From Rhopalosiphum padi (Eukaryota > Arthropoda > Insecta > Hemiptera > Aphididae): a stretch of DNA of 64,000 nucleotides. A program made the translations under genes and the position numbers. The stretch is from NCBI RefSeq assembly GCF_020882245.1, contig NC_083597.1:28064652-28128651 (forward strand), read 5' to 3'. The notes under the pieces are model-generated. The model was not told the origin of the DNA. It did not search any database and saw only the letters and a program-made list of their open reading frames with translations. This document shows, piece by piece, positions 23,633-37,503 of the stretch. Numbering within the stretch: the stretch's first letter is position 1; each line of letters begins with the position of its first letter.

Positions 23633-23684
23633 CAATAGTGCGGCTGCTGTTGTCGCAAACGCTTCCATCTAGTTCAACACGGCA
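23633..23684 (+). other. Exon-like segment with strong donor
   Basis: The acceptor CCGCCTTTTGCAG precedes 52 bases ending GGCA before GTAAGT at 23685. One of the three frames is open across it (reading VRLLLSQTLPSSSTR) and stays open leftwards to the microsatellite at 23506; the other two have TAG. It would suit a non-coding or partly coding first exon of a plus-strand gene. There is no ATG in the open frame. Confidence 0.18.
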
Positions 23685-23699
23685 GTAAGTTGCTCGCGT

Positions 23700-25285
23700 A
23701 AAAATATTATAAGACAAAGAACGGAGACCGACTCAGATTGTTTTTTTTTTTTATCATCGCATTTAATATTATCCTGTGTACGGAATAATTTATTATACAT
23801 TATATTTTTGTACGAGAGATTTTTTTTTTAAAACAATGAGCACAATGATAACGAATATTACAATAATATAATAATATTATTATGACACACTGCATTGATC
23901 TTTCGCGTTATAATATTATATATAATCATCTTTTAACAGAGCAAATCATAGGTAGGTGTACCTACTGCAAATTGTATCAGGTATTATATGATTATTGTCG
24001 CGGATATTGGATACGTATATTATAGGCGAAAACGTAAATAAATAACTGATGCATTTTAATCTGCTTACGCGTTGTGCACTGTCGGTTGAATAGTATACGT
24101 TTTTGGATTTTCTCGCTACAACGAATTGATGCTCCATCAGTTGAAATCTAAACGCGATTATGCTGAACAACATACGATTTACTGAATACACTATCTACAC
24201 ACATGTGTCGGTTCAAGGTTTTCCTATAGCCATTATATAATAATACCCTACTCGATGTCTACTTTGTTTCGTCTGTAGCTGCGACAACAATCGATCTTTA
24301 TTTGTTACATCTACGCGCCTTTTCGACATTAATCTTAATAATATTCGTATAGTTTTTAGAATATCGATGTTTACTCATGGGGAATGACACATTTTTAAGC
24401 TTGGCATTCAAACAGAACCATCACTGGCATGTCGACTGTATACCGTTATTATAGGCTAATTCAAAAAATCAGAAAATTATTAGGCATATTATGATAATGT
24501 TTCTCATAGATATTTAGAATGTGAAACAGTTATCTATAATATTATAATATAATAATAATCAAATTTACTGTAAAATTAAATTATTACTAAAGAATATATA
24601 TTTTTTTAACATAGTATTCACAGTAATAGTTGTGTTCGTGTTATTTTGTATTTAATGATTACATTTATTTATGCATTATAATATATTATTGTATTTAAAA
24701 CAATGTGATGGAATTATACAAGAAATAAATATTTTACAAATATTTGTCAGGTTTGTTTTAAAAATAATTTTTAGTAAAATACTATAATAATTATTTTATC
24801 TTACAATAATAATAATGAGTAATTGCTTTTCAAAGAATTTATATGAATTATACCGGGTCTATTTAAATATAACTATATACGTTGTCATTTGTCGCATTTT
24901 AATTTTGTCTGTTCCACAGTAATATAATTTTATAATAATAACTTTAATGGATTCAGGAAATAATATAATTTAGTACACTCGATTTTCAATATCAAAACAT
25001 GATCCAATCTGTTTCTTTTGCATTTCATGTTCTATTCAGAAAAACCATTACGATCTCAATCTCATGAACATAATTCGGTCTTAAAGAAAACTTCATCTTC
25101 TTTGGATGTATAAATTCGTTTGATTTAAAAATCCAATTTGTTTTATATCGTTTTTGTTTATATATATTATACATACAGTTTAGTTTAACTTCGCCGCGTT
25201 GTAGTTATTTTATTGTTTTGCACATTTATTTTAGATTTTTATTGTTTTAAAAAAATATATTCCGCAGCAATAAATCGTAATAATT
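23700..25285. other. AT-rich DNA, no gene seen
   Basis: Poly-T near 23740 and 23820 and long TAATAT runs. A minus-strand frame at 23946-24191 lacks splice context. Nothing is supported. Confidence 0.55.
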
Positions 25286-25288
25286 ACA

Positions 25289-25464
25289 CACTGGGTGTCT
25301 AAACCGGCAGTTTCTTATTTGAAGATTTATTAGAGAATTTATTCCGTTGGTTTTAATAATATGGTTCAACTTATTCGTATATCATTTGGCACATTGATTC
25401 AAAAACGCGTTTTCGAAATTGGCAATCGTGTAATAAAACAGTTATCCGAGTACTGATCACCCTG
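25289..25464. repeat. Possible transposon fragment
   Basis: The segment starts CACTGGGTGTCTAAACCGGC and ends GTACTGATCACCCTGA. The outer GGGTG...CACCC words form a short inverted pair of about seven bases, and the whole reads like a small nonautonomous element. The inverted ends are too short to be sure. Confidence 0.25.
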
Positions 25465-25942
25465 AATAAGTTTCACCAGTGGACGGTCGACCAATCGTAT
25501 GTAATCAAACCGTTCAAATGGAAAACCTTTCAATGGACACGGTGGACATTGATTAAAATTATTGCACTCAGATGTTTTAAGTTTTAACCGTTTCGTGGCG
25601 ATGCGCGATGTGTCAACATTACGTTAATTTTAGTGTAATTTTTATTTTTAATAATTCGCCTTATACCCAACTTTCTGTGAACACCGATATTCTGACAAAT
25701 GATGAATCATTCGGATGAATGTTTGCCACAAAACGACTACCTCTTAAGAATAAATTAAGTTTTTATTGCGCATCTTCTGACCTAGTGGGTATACATAATA
25801 CAAGTCACCAAATAATTAAGTGATTAGTAATCCGCTCCAAGCGATTTCCTGTCAACGGGTGGTCGTGTGTATGTACAATAAGAGTCGATGTGTCATACGG
25901 CCACCGCCGAACGCAGGTAGAACATAATTCACATTTCTCACA

Positions 25943-26269
25943 TTAGTAGTCACTGACGGCCGGTTGACGTATATTGAATGAAATGGAATACAAAAGTGAC
26001 GACGACGACGACGACGTGTGTTCTTCTCCTTTACCGACTATATAATAGGCGTCCGAGTCCACATCGATTCGTTCGCTGCGAAGACACACCCCTCGATAAC
26101 GAGGTTCAAATCGATGATTCTCGGTGATTATCATCGTGACTGTTAACACGTCTATCAAGGATTCCTCGGTAATAGGCCCGCTACTACCCCTTAACACTCG
26201 ACCGTATTGTTGTGATTTTCCTTTAGACGAGATTTGCGATTCCCGGGGCTCTTTATAGCGTATGGGCAT
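25943..26269 (-). other. Open frame of 108 codons, uncertain
   Basis: An ATG at 26269 begins MPIRYKEPRESQISSKGK. The frame includes GPITEESLIDVLTVTMIITE and then runs through a (GAC)n tract (25998-26015) that it reads as a Ser run. Composition before the Ser run is reasonably protein-like. Local DNA is GC-richer than average, so a chance frame is easily possible. There is no supporting splice site, promoter or family resemblance. Confidence 0.12.
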
Positions 26270-29200
26270 TGCGCGATCATATTATTATTATGACGTTTGC
26301 GAATTTTTGCCTTTCTTAACGAGTTCGTGAGAGGAAAATAAATTATGCTTCCGATGAAAATATGGTATATAATACATATACTATGTATATACTTCACACG
26401 ACACGCACATTCGTGGTTATTATAATTTCTGTAAACGAAAACGTAAACTGTACCTGTCGATCACGGGCAGATATGTTTTGATTGATGCAAAAAAAAAAAA
26501 AAATTACAAGAGTAAAAAAAAATATATTACAATAATAATATTTGTCACCTCATAATTATAAAATTGATCATGAATTCGACTTGTGCAAATGTTGTTGTCA
26601 TGTACATTACAGTGTGAGTATACATTTCAATATTTGTTGTTATATTAAAAATTAAAATATTTCATTTATAATTATTATTTATTAATCTAATGTTTAATAA
26701 TAACCATTATTATTGTTTGGCGTACTGGTAATATCGAACTTTTTCGAAAATTGTTTTATTTTTTCGGACATGGGACGCATTATAATAATGTCAATACCTA
26801 TTAATAGTAAACTGTCTATAAATTAGTTAGTTTGATAGTTATGCAACGTTCGATGTGAAAACGTCTCCAATCCCCTTGTGTTTCATAACCTATGGACTCT
26901 TTTTTTTATCCATGTTTACATACTTAACGAATACGGTCACGTTGTCAGTTTTATTTATTTTGCTGTTTGTTGACATTTTCCTAAAAAATCATCTAAATAA
27001 ACTGAACAATTAAATATTGTAGGGGAAAACTGAACGTCCCGTTTCATGTATGCAAAATCATTTTAAATTTAAATTAATTAGAATTCCGTGCGTTCCTCGT
27101 TAGCTACGTAACTATTATATTATAATATATTACATCTTGCTCGTGATTTAATCAGATTAGAAGTGAAAAAAAATCATTAAGTACTAGAAAGAAAAACACA
27201 ATTAAGTCAATAACTATAATATGTGAACAATATTTATATTGTATGTAACGTTGCAAGTGGGTCCATTTCGGATAATTAGAATGTTCATTTTGGTATGGAA
27301 AAAAAAACTAGAACAAACATGTAATTAAACAAACATTTTAGGTCTTAAAGGTTAGTGGCCTTTGTTAACATATTCTACCCTTATTTTTGTTAGATAACTT
27401 TTTATTTTTAATCTCGACGGGCAAAAAATAAACTACAATGTGTAGTGAAACCATTTTCATACAATTTTTTTTCTCACTCATGAACAACGAGTAAAGACAT
27501 AGTGTCCATTAATAAATATTTTAGTTTTAATAGTGACCAATGACATAATGTGTTTCAAAAAAAAATAAAAATACAATAAGCCATGGAAACAAATTTGAAA
27601 ATCAATATGCCTAACCTAGATATTGTAATCATTACATTAAAAAATAAAAATAACATCTTAAATACATATTTTTTACTATTATGATTGTTTTTTGTAGTAC
27701 ATATTTACAATATAAGTATTTTATCCATACTTTTTTTTTATGAAATCTGTTGTATGTATATTGTATGTAAAAATAACATAATATTATACACACGCAGTAA
27801 TAAATAGGATAATGTGTAAATATTTTGTGTAATCAAACTCTAGACTTGAAAATATATGGGTACTCCTTGGTTGGAGTGAATTATTACTTATTACGAATAT
27901 GATATACGGCAATTTATAATATTATACATTATTCAAATCCACCGTACCTACTCGATGGTAATTGTAAATTAAGCTTTATTATTCATACACCGAAGACTGA
28001 TAAACTAGTTCTAATCGAATATGTATATTGCATTGAATAATAATTAATATTCCAGTAATGGTATTTTAAATATTATGGAAATACATTTCTCATAATTATT
28101 CTTGTTCTAAAAATGTATTTAATATTACTGTTTCTTAATAGTGTATTTGAATAACTTTAATTTGTATAAATTAATTCAACCTGAATGCCATATAATACAA
28201 ATTCGATTTTTATAAATATTAATAGGTATTGGCTTAAAATGTATGTACTATATTACGTCCTGTAAATGTGTCCGTCAGCTCGATGTTCTGAATAATAAAT
28301 AATAACTTTTCATTAAATTTTGAAACTGATGGCCAATTTGAAACGGTTTGAAATAATTTGTATCCATGAAATTTGAATTTGCGGTCTAATAATTCCCGCT
28401 CCTTAAATTTTATTTTAAATTCACGCTGCCATCTTGCAGAAATACCTCATAATATTATCAGGTATTTTATTTTAAATAGCTAAACGAAACAATAGTTGAA
28501 ACTCATAAAACATTTTGTAATTTTTTGTTCTTTAACCATTGAGAAAAGTTATAATTCCATATTAATTGCAGTATTTCTTTGATTACTTTTTCTTAGTGCG
28601 TCGGACACCGTAAATAATAATTGTTTTCACTTCATAAGGCTTTATTACTGTTGGAAAAGTTTACGGCATTACATATTGTAAAGAATATAGTTTTATCGAG
28701 AAACGAGAACTGCTGGCTATAGTGATTTTTACAACGTGGGAAGGAAATTTTTCGGTTTTGAAAATTTGAACGACGTTACGCAGACAGAAATCGTGGTGGT
28801 AAAAGTTTTCGCGCTCGTATTCCCCAGTCGCAACCCGCCCCTCCGACAGCACACCAGATGAGTTTCAGGACAAATGGTCCGTTACCGGGCACCACTATTA
28901 TAGTTCGTTATTTCTCAATTCATTGTGTCGTTAAGAGGGGAAGCGAAAAAAAAATCCACTGCGAGAATGGGCTGTGCATATTATCTTAAATTATTAGACG
29001 CGTCTGTTGGCCGCGGATTCGCGTTACGCGGTATAGGTAGGTATACGTCATAATAATATTATTATATTACTTTCGGTAAAGAGAATATAATGAGTCATCC
29101 GTTTATTCTGCGTAAGCGTATAGTTTATTGATAACCATAATATATAACAATATAATACATTTATATAGGTGCGGCCAACGCGCATATTATTATTATTATT

Positions 29201-31768
29201 GTGATGATGATGATGATGATGATGATACCTGTTATAACATTATTTTTTTTTCGCACGCGAGACAATATTGTTTGCTTAAAATAATATAATAACACCGTCC
29301 GCGGTAACGATAATAATTATCATCGCCGAGCAGAGTAGGCAGGTACCACTCTGTAGAATTATAATGTTTTTGCGGCCGTGATCCCGAAATTACCGATTTT
29401 TCGATTTCGTACCGTATCGGCCGAGGATCACGACGTTCGCATAATTCACGTCGCCGTGTCACGGGCAAGTATATACATTATACACGCATAATGTAACATT
29501 ATATCATAATATATATTATATTCTCGTATCATTATTGTATGGGTAACGCAATACGCTGTTATGTGGCACGTTGGTAGGTACCTCAAACACGTTTATTGTA
29601 TTGTTCACAATCGAGAATTACGCAAGTTCACGGGTCGCGTAGAATATATTTATTCGGAATCGGGGCTAACGACGATTTTAGGGTTGCATGCGGAATTGCA
29701 AACTATACATACACGTAACCTGCAATGAATACGGAACAATAAAATGAACTTGCGCTGTACCGCGTCCAAAAACGAACGGGTTAAGTCGTGATGAAAAAAA
29801 AAAATAATATGTATATACGCAGAGCCGCATAGTCGTCGAATTAAAATATATTAGAATATATCGAAACCGTGTCCTTTATGTGTGTATATATATATTATTT
29901 ATATACGCTCATGAATAAAATATCAGCACTATAGGTTGAAAAATAACAGATATTTATTTGACATTTAATTATGTATTTATAGGTAATATTTATTATGTAT
30001 AAGATATAGGTACGCGTTACATAATACGAGCGATGAAGAATTTTATTTAAAGCGAATATAATTGAGAACCAAAATATTTAAATCACATGTTATTTTCTAT
30101 AGTAAATATGTACCTATTTACGTATCAAGTACTATTATTTACTATTCTGGTTATTTGGTAACAAATAAGGTACACGTAACTCGTGGTGACAATGTCAAAA
30201 TAGCGGACTTCGTTCGTCTAGAAGCATTTAGGCGACTGTTTATTTCCAATAGTTACCTAATTAAATTGTTATTCTATTTGATCTAATATTATAGTTGAAT
30301 ATATTATTATCAAGTAATGTTATTACTCCATAAATATGTTCGATTAAAAATTACATATCGATATTAAACAATTTTTATTTATATTATAGTAAAGTCATTT
30401 TTTCGACTCGTTATTTAATATTTTTGAAATATGAATTAAATTCAAAACCAGATATTTCCTTGAATATGCGACATTGCACTCAGACTTGTTACTGCATTTC
30501 TCGGAATTTCATAATAATATTCCAATACTAGTAAATCTGTTGAATGATGACGCTCTGCTGCAGTTCTACACATTTATAGTTTCCAATGCACTTTGCAGTT
30601 TTGAAAATCAAATTCGTTTAAATGCAAACATAATCTAATCAAACACACTTAGGTATTAACATTTGATTAAAAAATAAAGGAAAAGTCAAATGTTATGAAT
30701 AAGCAAACAATAAATCTTCAGATATAAACGGTCTACGCCCAACTAAAAATAATAGGGCACTAAAAAAGTGGTAGGTAGGTAGTTGTTATATTATTCTACT
30801 TGCACTCTACTATAACTCTGCTATAATTGTACGGCGTACCTAAACTTATAGGACAATTACGATGACTATGGATGTTATTGAAAATAAAACAGTTTTGATT
30901 TTGGTACTATATCTCTAAGAAATTATCGATTTAAAACGTAAGATTAAAAATTAAGTAAATTAATTGTGTGTACACCGTTTTTCCCAATACAAATAGTAAT
31001 GTAAATGTACCCGTCACAGACGAATTTAAAATGAAGTTCTTTTTCTTATGAATTCACTTTTTCGAGTGAAATAAAAAAACAGGTTTTATTTTTACATTCA
31101 AAGGATAAAATTAATAAGTTAGATATTTATTTTATTGTAATATGGTCATTTAGTGTGGGTATTTGTACAGTCACAGCAACTACCGTTAATACACGCAAAT
31201 ATTGTTTGAAAAGAAAAACTATTTTTATTTTAGTAAACTTCTGAACACTTAACTAACTTGAATATTTTATGCATTATATCGTGAACGTTTAACGATTTCT
31301 TTACATAGGTACCTATTTATTTTTACATTATACATTCAGTGGACAAAAATAAATACAGCTAATAATTTATAAGGGTAATATTATCGTATACATTTTGTAT
31401 ATTTGTAAGTATATCTTTTTATGACAACAAAGTATAAAAATTATTTACTATAATATATAATTTATAACGGCATAAAATTTCAGTGGATTATTGTCACCGC
31501 AAAGTTAAACTTTCGATGAACCAACGAAAAGTAGTTTGGGAATTTTTGTAAAAAAAAAATATTATTTATTTTTGGCCGTGTGCACGTATAACTCTGTAAT
31601 ATTGTACAACTTTCTGGAGTGAACGAGATAAAAATATTTCTCCGATACCGTAATAGGTGTACACTCTCACATAAATACATAACTCGAAAGCAATTGGTAC
31701 GTTGCAATCGCAATGAAAATCCTTCTACGTACATAAGCATATGATATTCTTAGCAGGGTCGTTAAAAA

Positions 31769-31770
<2 letters not shown>
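26270..31770. other. AT-rich DNA, no gene seen
   Basis: Contents: poly-A near 26490; CpG-poor stretches at about 26640-26720 and 27540-28250; (TTA)n at 29185-29200 next to (TGA)n at 29202-29226; CpG-richer patches around 28770-29060 and 29280-29460. Minus-strand frames at 28661-28852 and 29232-29468, and a plus-strand frame at 30062-30286, lack splice context and known motifs. Confidence 0.5.
29185..29226. repeat. Compound (TTA)n-(TGA)n microsatellite
   Basis: Five TTA units pass directly into about eight TGA units. Confidence 0.93.

Positions 31771-31814
<44 letters not shown>
31771..31814. repeat. (AC)n microsatellite, the longest in the window
   Basis: 22 uninterrupted AC units, then a CACC break and a few more CA units to about 31823. 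Any frame through it is Val-Cys or Thr-His. Confidence 0.97.
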
Positions 31815-31815
<1 letters not shown>

Positions 31816-31831
31816 ACACACACATATACAT

Positions 31832-32164
31832 ATGACAGAGATAGGTAGTGGAGATTGCGTCGGTAGCGGTGATAACATGCAGTGCGCGCTCCGTTATGGT
31901 CGGTCTTGGATAACGGCCAAATTATTATCATTACGTGCCCAGACGTGTAGTCTGTTGTGGGACGGGGAGGAAAAAAATCCTATTTGGAGAATTACCGGCA
32001 TAAGTTCCATTGTCGGGGTAGGTGAAGGGGCGGGCATTTCCTCCTTTTATATACGTGCGATTATTGAACGGTATCATCAGACGTGCAGATGTGTCAGCGG
32101 CCCCAGTTTGCCAGCTAATCTATACGCAGGACATTTTAACCCGCGGAACTATACACGGGTTTGA
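31832..32164 (+). other. Open frame of 110 codons, uncertain
   Basis: An ATG directly after the (AC)n tract begins MTEIGSGDCVGSGDNMQCAL. The frame continues through GVGEGAGISSFYIRAIIERY and stops at 32162-32164. It avoids low-complexity sequence and is one of the better chance-or-real frames in the window. However, its start abuts a microsatellite, no signal peptide or membrane segment is evident and nothing in it is recognisable. DNA here is close to half G+C, where 110-codon frames are expected occasionally. Confidence 0.13.
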
Positions 32165-32654
32165 ATATTAAAGTTAAAAGTTGTATAGATAATATTTACG
32201 GCCACCGCCGATAACCTACACATTTACGGTTAAACATTTTAAAGCGCGTCTTTACGTACAGACGTATTATATTCAGCGTACTATATTATAGACACGAAAA
32301 GTGTCACTGGGAACCCTATTTGGTAATTTAAAGTCGCGATATTACTATCGTTTTATATTCTCTATAATAATTATAATCAGTGTTGCGCTCATAAGGGGAA
32401 ACTATATTATTGCGTACGTCGTTGTGCACAGGCGCTAATCAATGTAGCGTCACGGCAGATAGTCGCAGGTCGGCGAAAAAGAATTGTATTATTGTTTAAC
32501 ATTACTCGAGTTGTCTTCACTCCGGCGTAGGCGGTGCCGCCGTCGCTGTCGAAAACAAAACGAGTGAAAAAAACGTTCGTGTCTTACCTGAAACAAAACA
32601 TAAAACACACTGTTAATACTTGTCTTGCTGCAGTTTATAATACAGGTACATATA

Positions 32655-32688
<34 letters not shown>

Positions 32689-33500
32689 CGGTGGTGTTTA
32701 TTTCGTCGGCGTCGAGTGGGGGCGAGTGATATCGCGGCAGTCGTAGCGGCGCGATAGGGGTGGGAATGGGCGGGGAGGTGTAAAAAATTGCAGCACTGTA
32801 TCCAGCTGTCGAGTTTGTATGGGGTAACTAATTCCGTAGACGACGCCTGGTATATACACAGGGGCTAACCGTGCGCGCAGAGACGGCGGCGGCGGCGGCA
32901 TCTCGTCGTCCGCCCCGCGGAGGGGTGCATTTGTCGTTGGGGGTCGTGCGAGATCCGGTGATGCTCAACGGGGCGGAGGGATTTAATCTGGACCCGGAGA
33001 AAAAGTCCGCAAGGTTATTATTTTCCTCTATTGGTTTATTACAACCAACACTTTATATCCGCTGACTATGAAGAATTGTTCGCCATCGCGGGGCACCCGC
33101 CGGCCCGCGCACCGCACACTTCACAATAAATGTGTATTATTTTTCCACTCGCCGCCGCACCGTCGCCGCGCACCGTATCTTGCACGAGCGGCCCCCGTCC
33201 GGCCGTCCGTCGCCTATCTCTTTTTCCCTTAACGCTATTTTATACAACGCGGTAAAATTCCCGCCGCGAACTCTATTTCCTGAGAAATTGCTCGGCCTCG
33301 GCAGCCACTTATTTACTACCATCACGCCGCGGCGTGTGTTCGTCCCGCGAAGTTTACTTTTCCGTAACCCATCAATATGTGTTAAAGTCGTAATTCGATT
33401 TGTTGACAAGTGTAATTTAAACCTTTGGTCAGCGATATTAATATTTGTTCAGTTACACAAACTAGGGTGTTATCAATTTTTTTTTTTTTTTTAACTACAA
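32165..33500. other. GC-rich block with repeats, promoter-like composition
   Basis: GC-rich sequence peaks at 32695-32960 and 33080-33345, with a (TA)n-(AAT)n tract at 32650-32688 and GGC repeats near 32885. On the minus strand GTTTCAG then GTAAGAC near 32590 can be read either as an acceptor or as a donor. Frames at 32871-33065 and 33132-33494 (+) are open but Arg/Pro-rich or run into poly-T. It may be a 5' region of a gene; no exon is definable. Confidence 0.3.
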
Positions 33501-36500
33501 CGTGCTTAGCGTTTTTACTAGTGTTTGTCGAGACGTTCTCAACAATAAAGTCAATCACGTTTAATTAATTACATTATTATTACGTTTTAACCAAATCAAT
33601 AGTCTATCGAGTAACGAACATTTTTCCATTGTTTGTTCATTTTTTTTTTTTTTAATCGCGAGAAAAAAAATTCAAAATTCAATTTTGGAATTAGCAGTAG
33701 GTTACTCTCGTGGCATGTATATTAGGCTCAAAAGTAAAAAATTATTCAAGTCAATATTTGACAGTGAACTTGATATTATAATGCCTATCGCCACGCGTTG
33801 TCAAACTTAAATTTTTCGTTGAAAGCTTATAAAGTTATAACTGTGGCCAAATCAGAAAGCTGATCGGCTAAAAATTAAAATATTTCGTTGACGAGTTGAG
33901 ATGTTCTAAGTATTATTTTGTACAGTATATGCAACGTGTTTTGCATCACTTACACGAGCAGTATATTATTATTTGTCGAACAAAAGACTACAACAAGTTT
34001 CTTCTTCATATTGTATACAGCTTGCGTGGTCTGTCGACTGACGTGACGTGACATCGCTTTTGACATAATATTATACCGAATATAATAATATACCTAGCCC
34101 ATAGGAGATGTATTAGTGAAACACACACTATATCGACTTAGCAACGCGGTTGTTGCCACAACTACTGCTCACTACCGATCGTATATTATTATAATGACAA
34201 TATAACTATTATCATAAGTAAGAGGAGCCAAAGATAATATACTGTGTCGGATGCTACCCTACGTTCGCGATAATTGTGGGAAATATGAATTTAAAAAACT
34301 ATCACAGGCGCCCGGAAACGGGCGTGGAAAAACAATTCCTTTAAAGACTATAATATGATGTGCGTTGATTTTATTCTATGCCTCATATTTTCGTTATAAA
34401 CGGAAATTAAAATAGTCGATATCATCCGCTTTGAGCATAATTACAACGGACTAAACATTTTACACTTTACGGCAATAATTTAAGTGAGGAAAAAACTGGT
34501 ACAATATTAATTATTAATAATTATATTTTTTTTCGACCAATTATGGATATTATTACTAATATTTGTTTAATAACGTTATGGGGAAAAAAATACTTAACAC
34601 TTCACTCTATCGTGTTTTAAATAGTGTTTAGTAAATATTTTTTTTGGAAATTAATTTTGCCAAAGCAATAATCAATACCTTTTTCCCATTATTAAAATAC
34701 TCGAAAATTGTTATCCTTGAGGTAATTAATATTTAATGACGATAATAGCAATGCATAATAGTATACGGATAATTATTAATACATTAGTTGCATCGTTAAC
34801 GGTTGAAAATATTTTATTTTGAGTGCATAAATATGTATTAAATTCTCAAGCATCTTAAAGCTTTTTTATTATTATTATTTATCTCGTATCAAATGTATAT
34901 TGTTTATTTGTTACATCATTTTTACTCGCACAAATACTTCTATACTATAAAATATGTCGTACATTGTTTAGATCTAATTTCACATTTTTTTTTTTTTTTT
35001 AATTATGTCGTACGTCGAAAATTGCGTAAAACTTACACGTACGGCTGCTCGAACAATATCATATAATATATAATATTAGTAACAACGAAAACGTGATATT
35101 TCAAATTTTACAATTGTAATAAAACACCTAATGCATATTAGATACAATATGCATGGTATGTATACAAAAAGACAATTTTGTTCACCCCTGGGGACCATAT
35201 GTTTGGGTTAATGTGTATTTAAAAAAACATTCTGGTATTGGCTGTATTGCACTTGAGATGTGTGTATCGTGAAGCTTTCTAAATATACCACAGCGAGTGG
35301 TCTATTCGATCAGTCCGTAATAACTGCGTCCATATAGTTTTGTTTCCAAAGCACGCAACGAAACGTAAAAATCTAATATGCAACAGACATACATTCTGTG
35401 TGTGCACTCCACCGGCTATTCGGTACGTTTCGTATTTCGTTTTATTTATTTGCCTTCGGTGTTATTTCTACGGACGATGACAAGTTGAGGTTGAGTTATT
35501 GTTATCATTGACTGCAATAAAGCGTGCACATAAATTAATATTATTGGTAAATATCGCGGTGTGGTATTTCACCCTCTTAGTAACACCCCTTCGCGGAAGC
35601 CATTCTATTAATTACCCGGTTTTTCGTGGGATACTAATAAAAAGGAAAACCATTCTTAGTCGGTTCGATCATTATTTTTATAGTAAACTATAATAAGATC
35701 TGAATCGTGAAAGTAATTTAAACAACTTTTAGTCAAATATGCAATTTTTAAGCTGGAGATACTTAATTTTTTTTTTGTGCGTGCGTGCAATTCCTAAAAA
35801 ACCTCTTTCTACTTTTCTCATATAGTATGCCTATATATAGATACATATATAGCAATGTCATTTATGCACGAAATTCCTGCAGGCCTTTCGGTTTTGTCCC
35901 CAATGTGATCAGATTTCAGTGAAATAATAATAAAAAAAAATCAGCAAATTCTACTGCTGTTCACAGATTTGGACCTTATCCGACGATAAGACGAGGGTTA
36001 CGATTGCTTTCCGAAAAAATATACTGCAAATGGTATATTTTTCTTTCTTGTATATTGGATCTCTGACATTGGATGTTATTTCCACCATAGCTGTTTATCG
36101 TCACACAACTCTCATTACGTGGATAACATCACACATAAAGTTAAATCAGTATTGTGTTAACAATAATAATATCATCACAATGTATACAATATTATGACAT
36201 TGTTACGTGTGTACGACTTGATGTGAAACAGTGTGTTATTGCTATAGTTATTGACATTTGAACGCTGCAATGTTCAATTTGTTTTTCTTTGTTGATAAAT
36301 GTTTTGTGATAGATGTCTAATAAAAATGTTAATAATTGTTATGATATTCAATTTATGTGGTAGCGGAACAGTGTTTATCGTGTTCGTGATTTATGAGTAG
36401 TTAATAAGAGTACTTATTAAGAATTATACCTATAAAAAATGAAAAAATACAACAAATTCTTTTTTGTATTTATTCTGAATCAATTGTTTTTTTCCCTGTG

Positions 36501-37130
36501 GCCAAAAAATTAAATTAAATTACACTCAGGATAAGGGTAGCATTAAGGTTATATTACGTTAAAATGTTGACTGGTAATAATTTATTTATTACCTTCCTGT
36601 AAATAGGTACCTACTATCCGATTAGGCAGGTATCATAATTACTGGATTTCCTTTCATTATTTATTATTAATTCTAACGGATAACTGAATAACCCAATGTA
36701 GGTATTATACTTTCGTAAAATTAAACTGTTGAATAATATAAAAATAAAATAAAAATATGTATATGGCGGTTTCGATATAGAAAAAAATAAATGATGGGCG
36801 ACAATGTTTTATTAAATGTTATTTTATTAAAAAATTGCATCTCTAGCTATTATGATATACATAATTGAAGTACCTATTATGATCGATCGAAATACGTACA
36901 TAATAAAATATTTATATGTGAAACGCAGACCGCTAGTCTACATAAATAGTACTCAAGAAACATTTATAATATATAATATTATTATTATTACCATTTGCTT
37001 GTACGGCCATAAAAGTATAGGGAAATCGTAGACAGACCAGACGAAAATTTGTTTGGTATAAAGACGGCATCTTTGTAATAATATATGTGTTTTCCAGTAC
37101 CGGTTCAAGTGCACATTTTCCAATAGTACT
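33501..37130. other. AT-rich DNA, no gene seen
   Basis: Poly-T at about 33480-33492, 33640 and 34987; (TTA)-rich tract near 34870. The frame at 35499-35693 (+) lacks splice context. No RNA gene. Confidence 0.55.
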
Positions 37131-37133
37131 TAC

Positions 37134-37161
37134 CGCTATGCTCGGGGTCGTCCAGACGCAT
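37134..37161 (-). CDS. Putative start-codon exon, unknown protein
   Basis: On the minus strand an ATG in context CGAAATGC at 37161 begins MRLDDPEHS plus one base and ends at a donor GTAAGTAC (37133 down), a near-perfect match to the consensus. A TAA lies in frame five codons upstream, so this ATG is the first usable one. The exon is only 28 bases, so its coding look carries little weight; the donor is the main evidence. The end phase of one base matches the 41-base option at 16776. Upstream on the minus strand a TCAGTCGGT word near 37350 could serve as an initiator. Confidence 0.22.
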
Positions 37162-37503
37162 TTCGCAGATGTATTAACATATTTTCAGAACGTTGATAGT
37201 GGTACGCACACAAATATAATATATATACATCAAGAAAAATAATCATTCCGCCTCCATAGCAGCCGTATAGACGCATGTATGCGCTGGGGCCGAGAATATT
37301 ATAAATATATATACGCATATAATAATGTAAGGTACCAAGTACCGACTGATCAGAATAAATCGCCACTGCCGACGGTATATTCCAGCTAAAAACTACCCCT
37401 AGCTCTCTGGCTCTGCTTCTGCCGTTACATTATGCATAAAAAATGTGCGGGTTGTTTATTTATATTTTATTTTTACTCGCTCCCCATTACCATTTTTTTT
37501 CAG

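Noticed and set aside
31771..31829. (AC)n tract as a telomere or satellite
   Set aside because: It is a single dinucleotide microsatellite; there is no TTAGG telomere repeat or longer satellite unit anywhere in the window.
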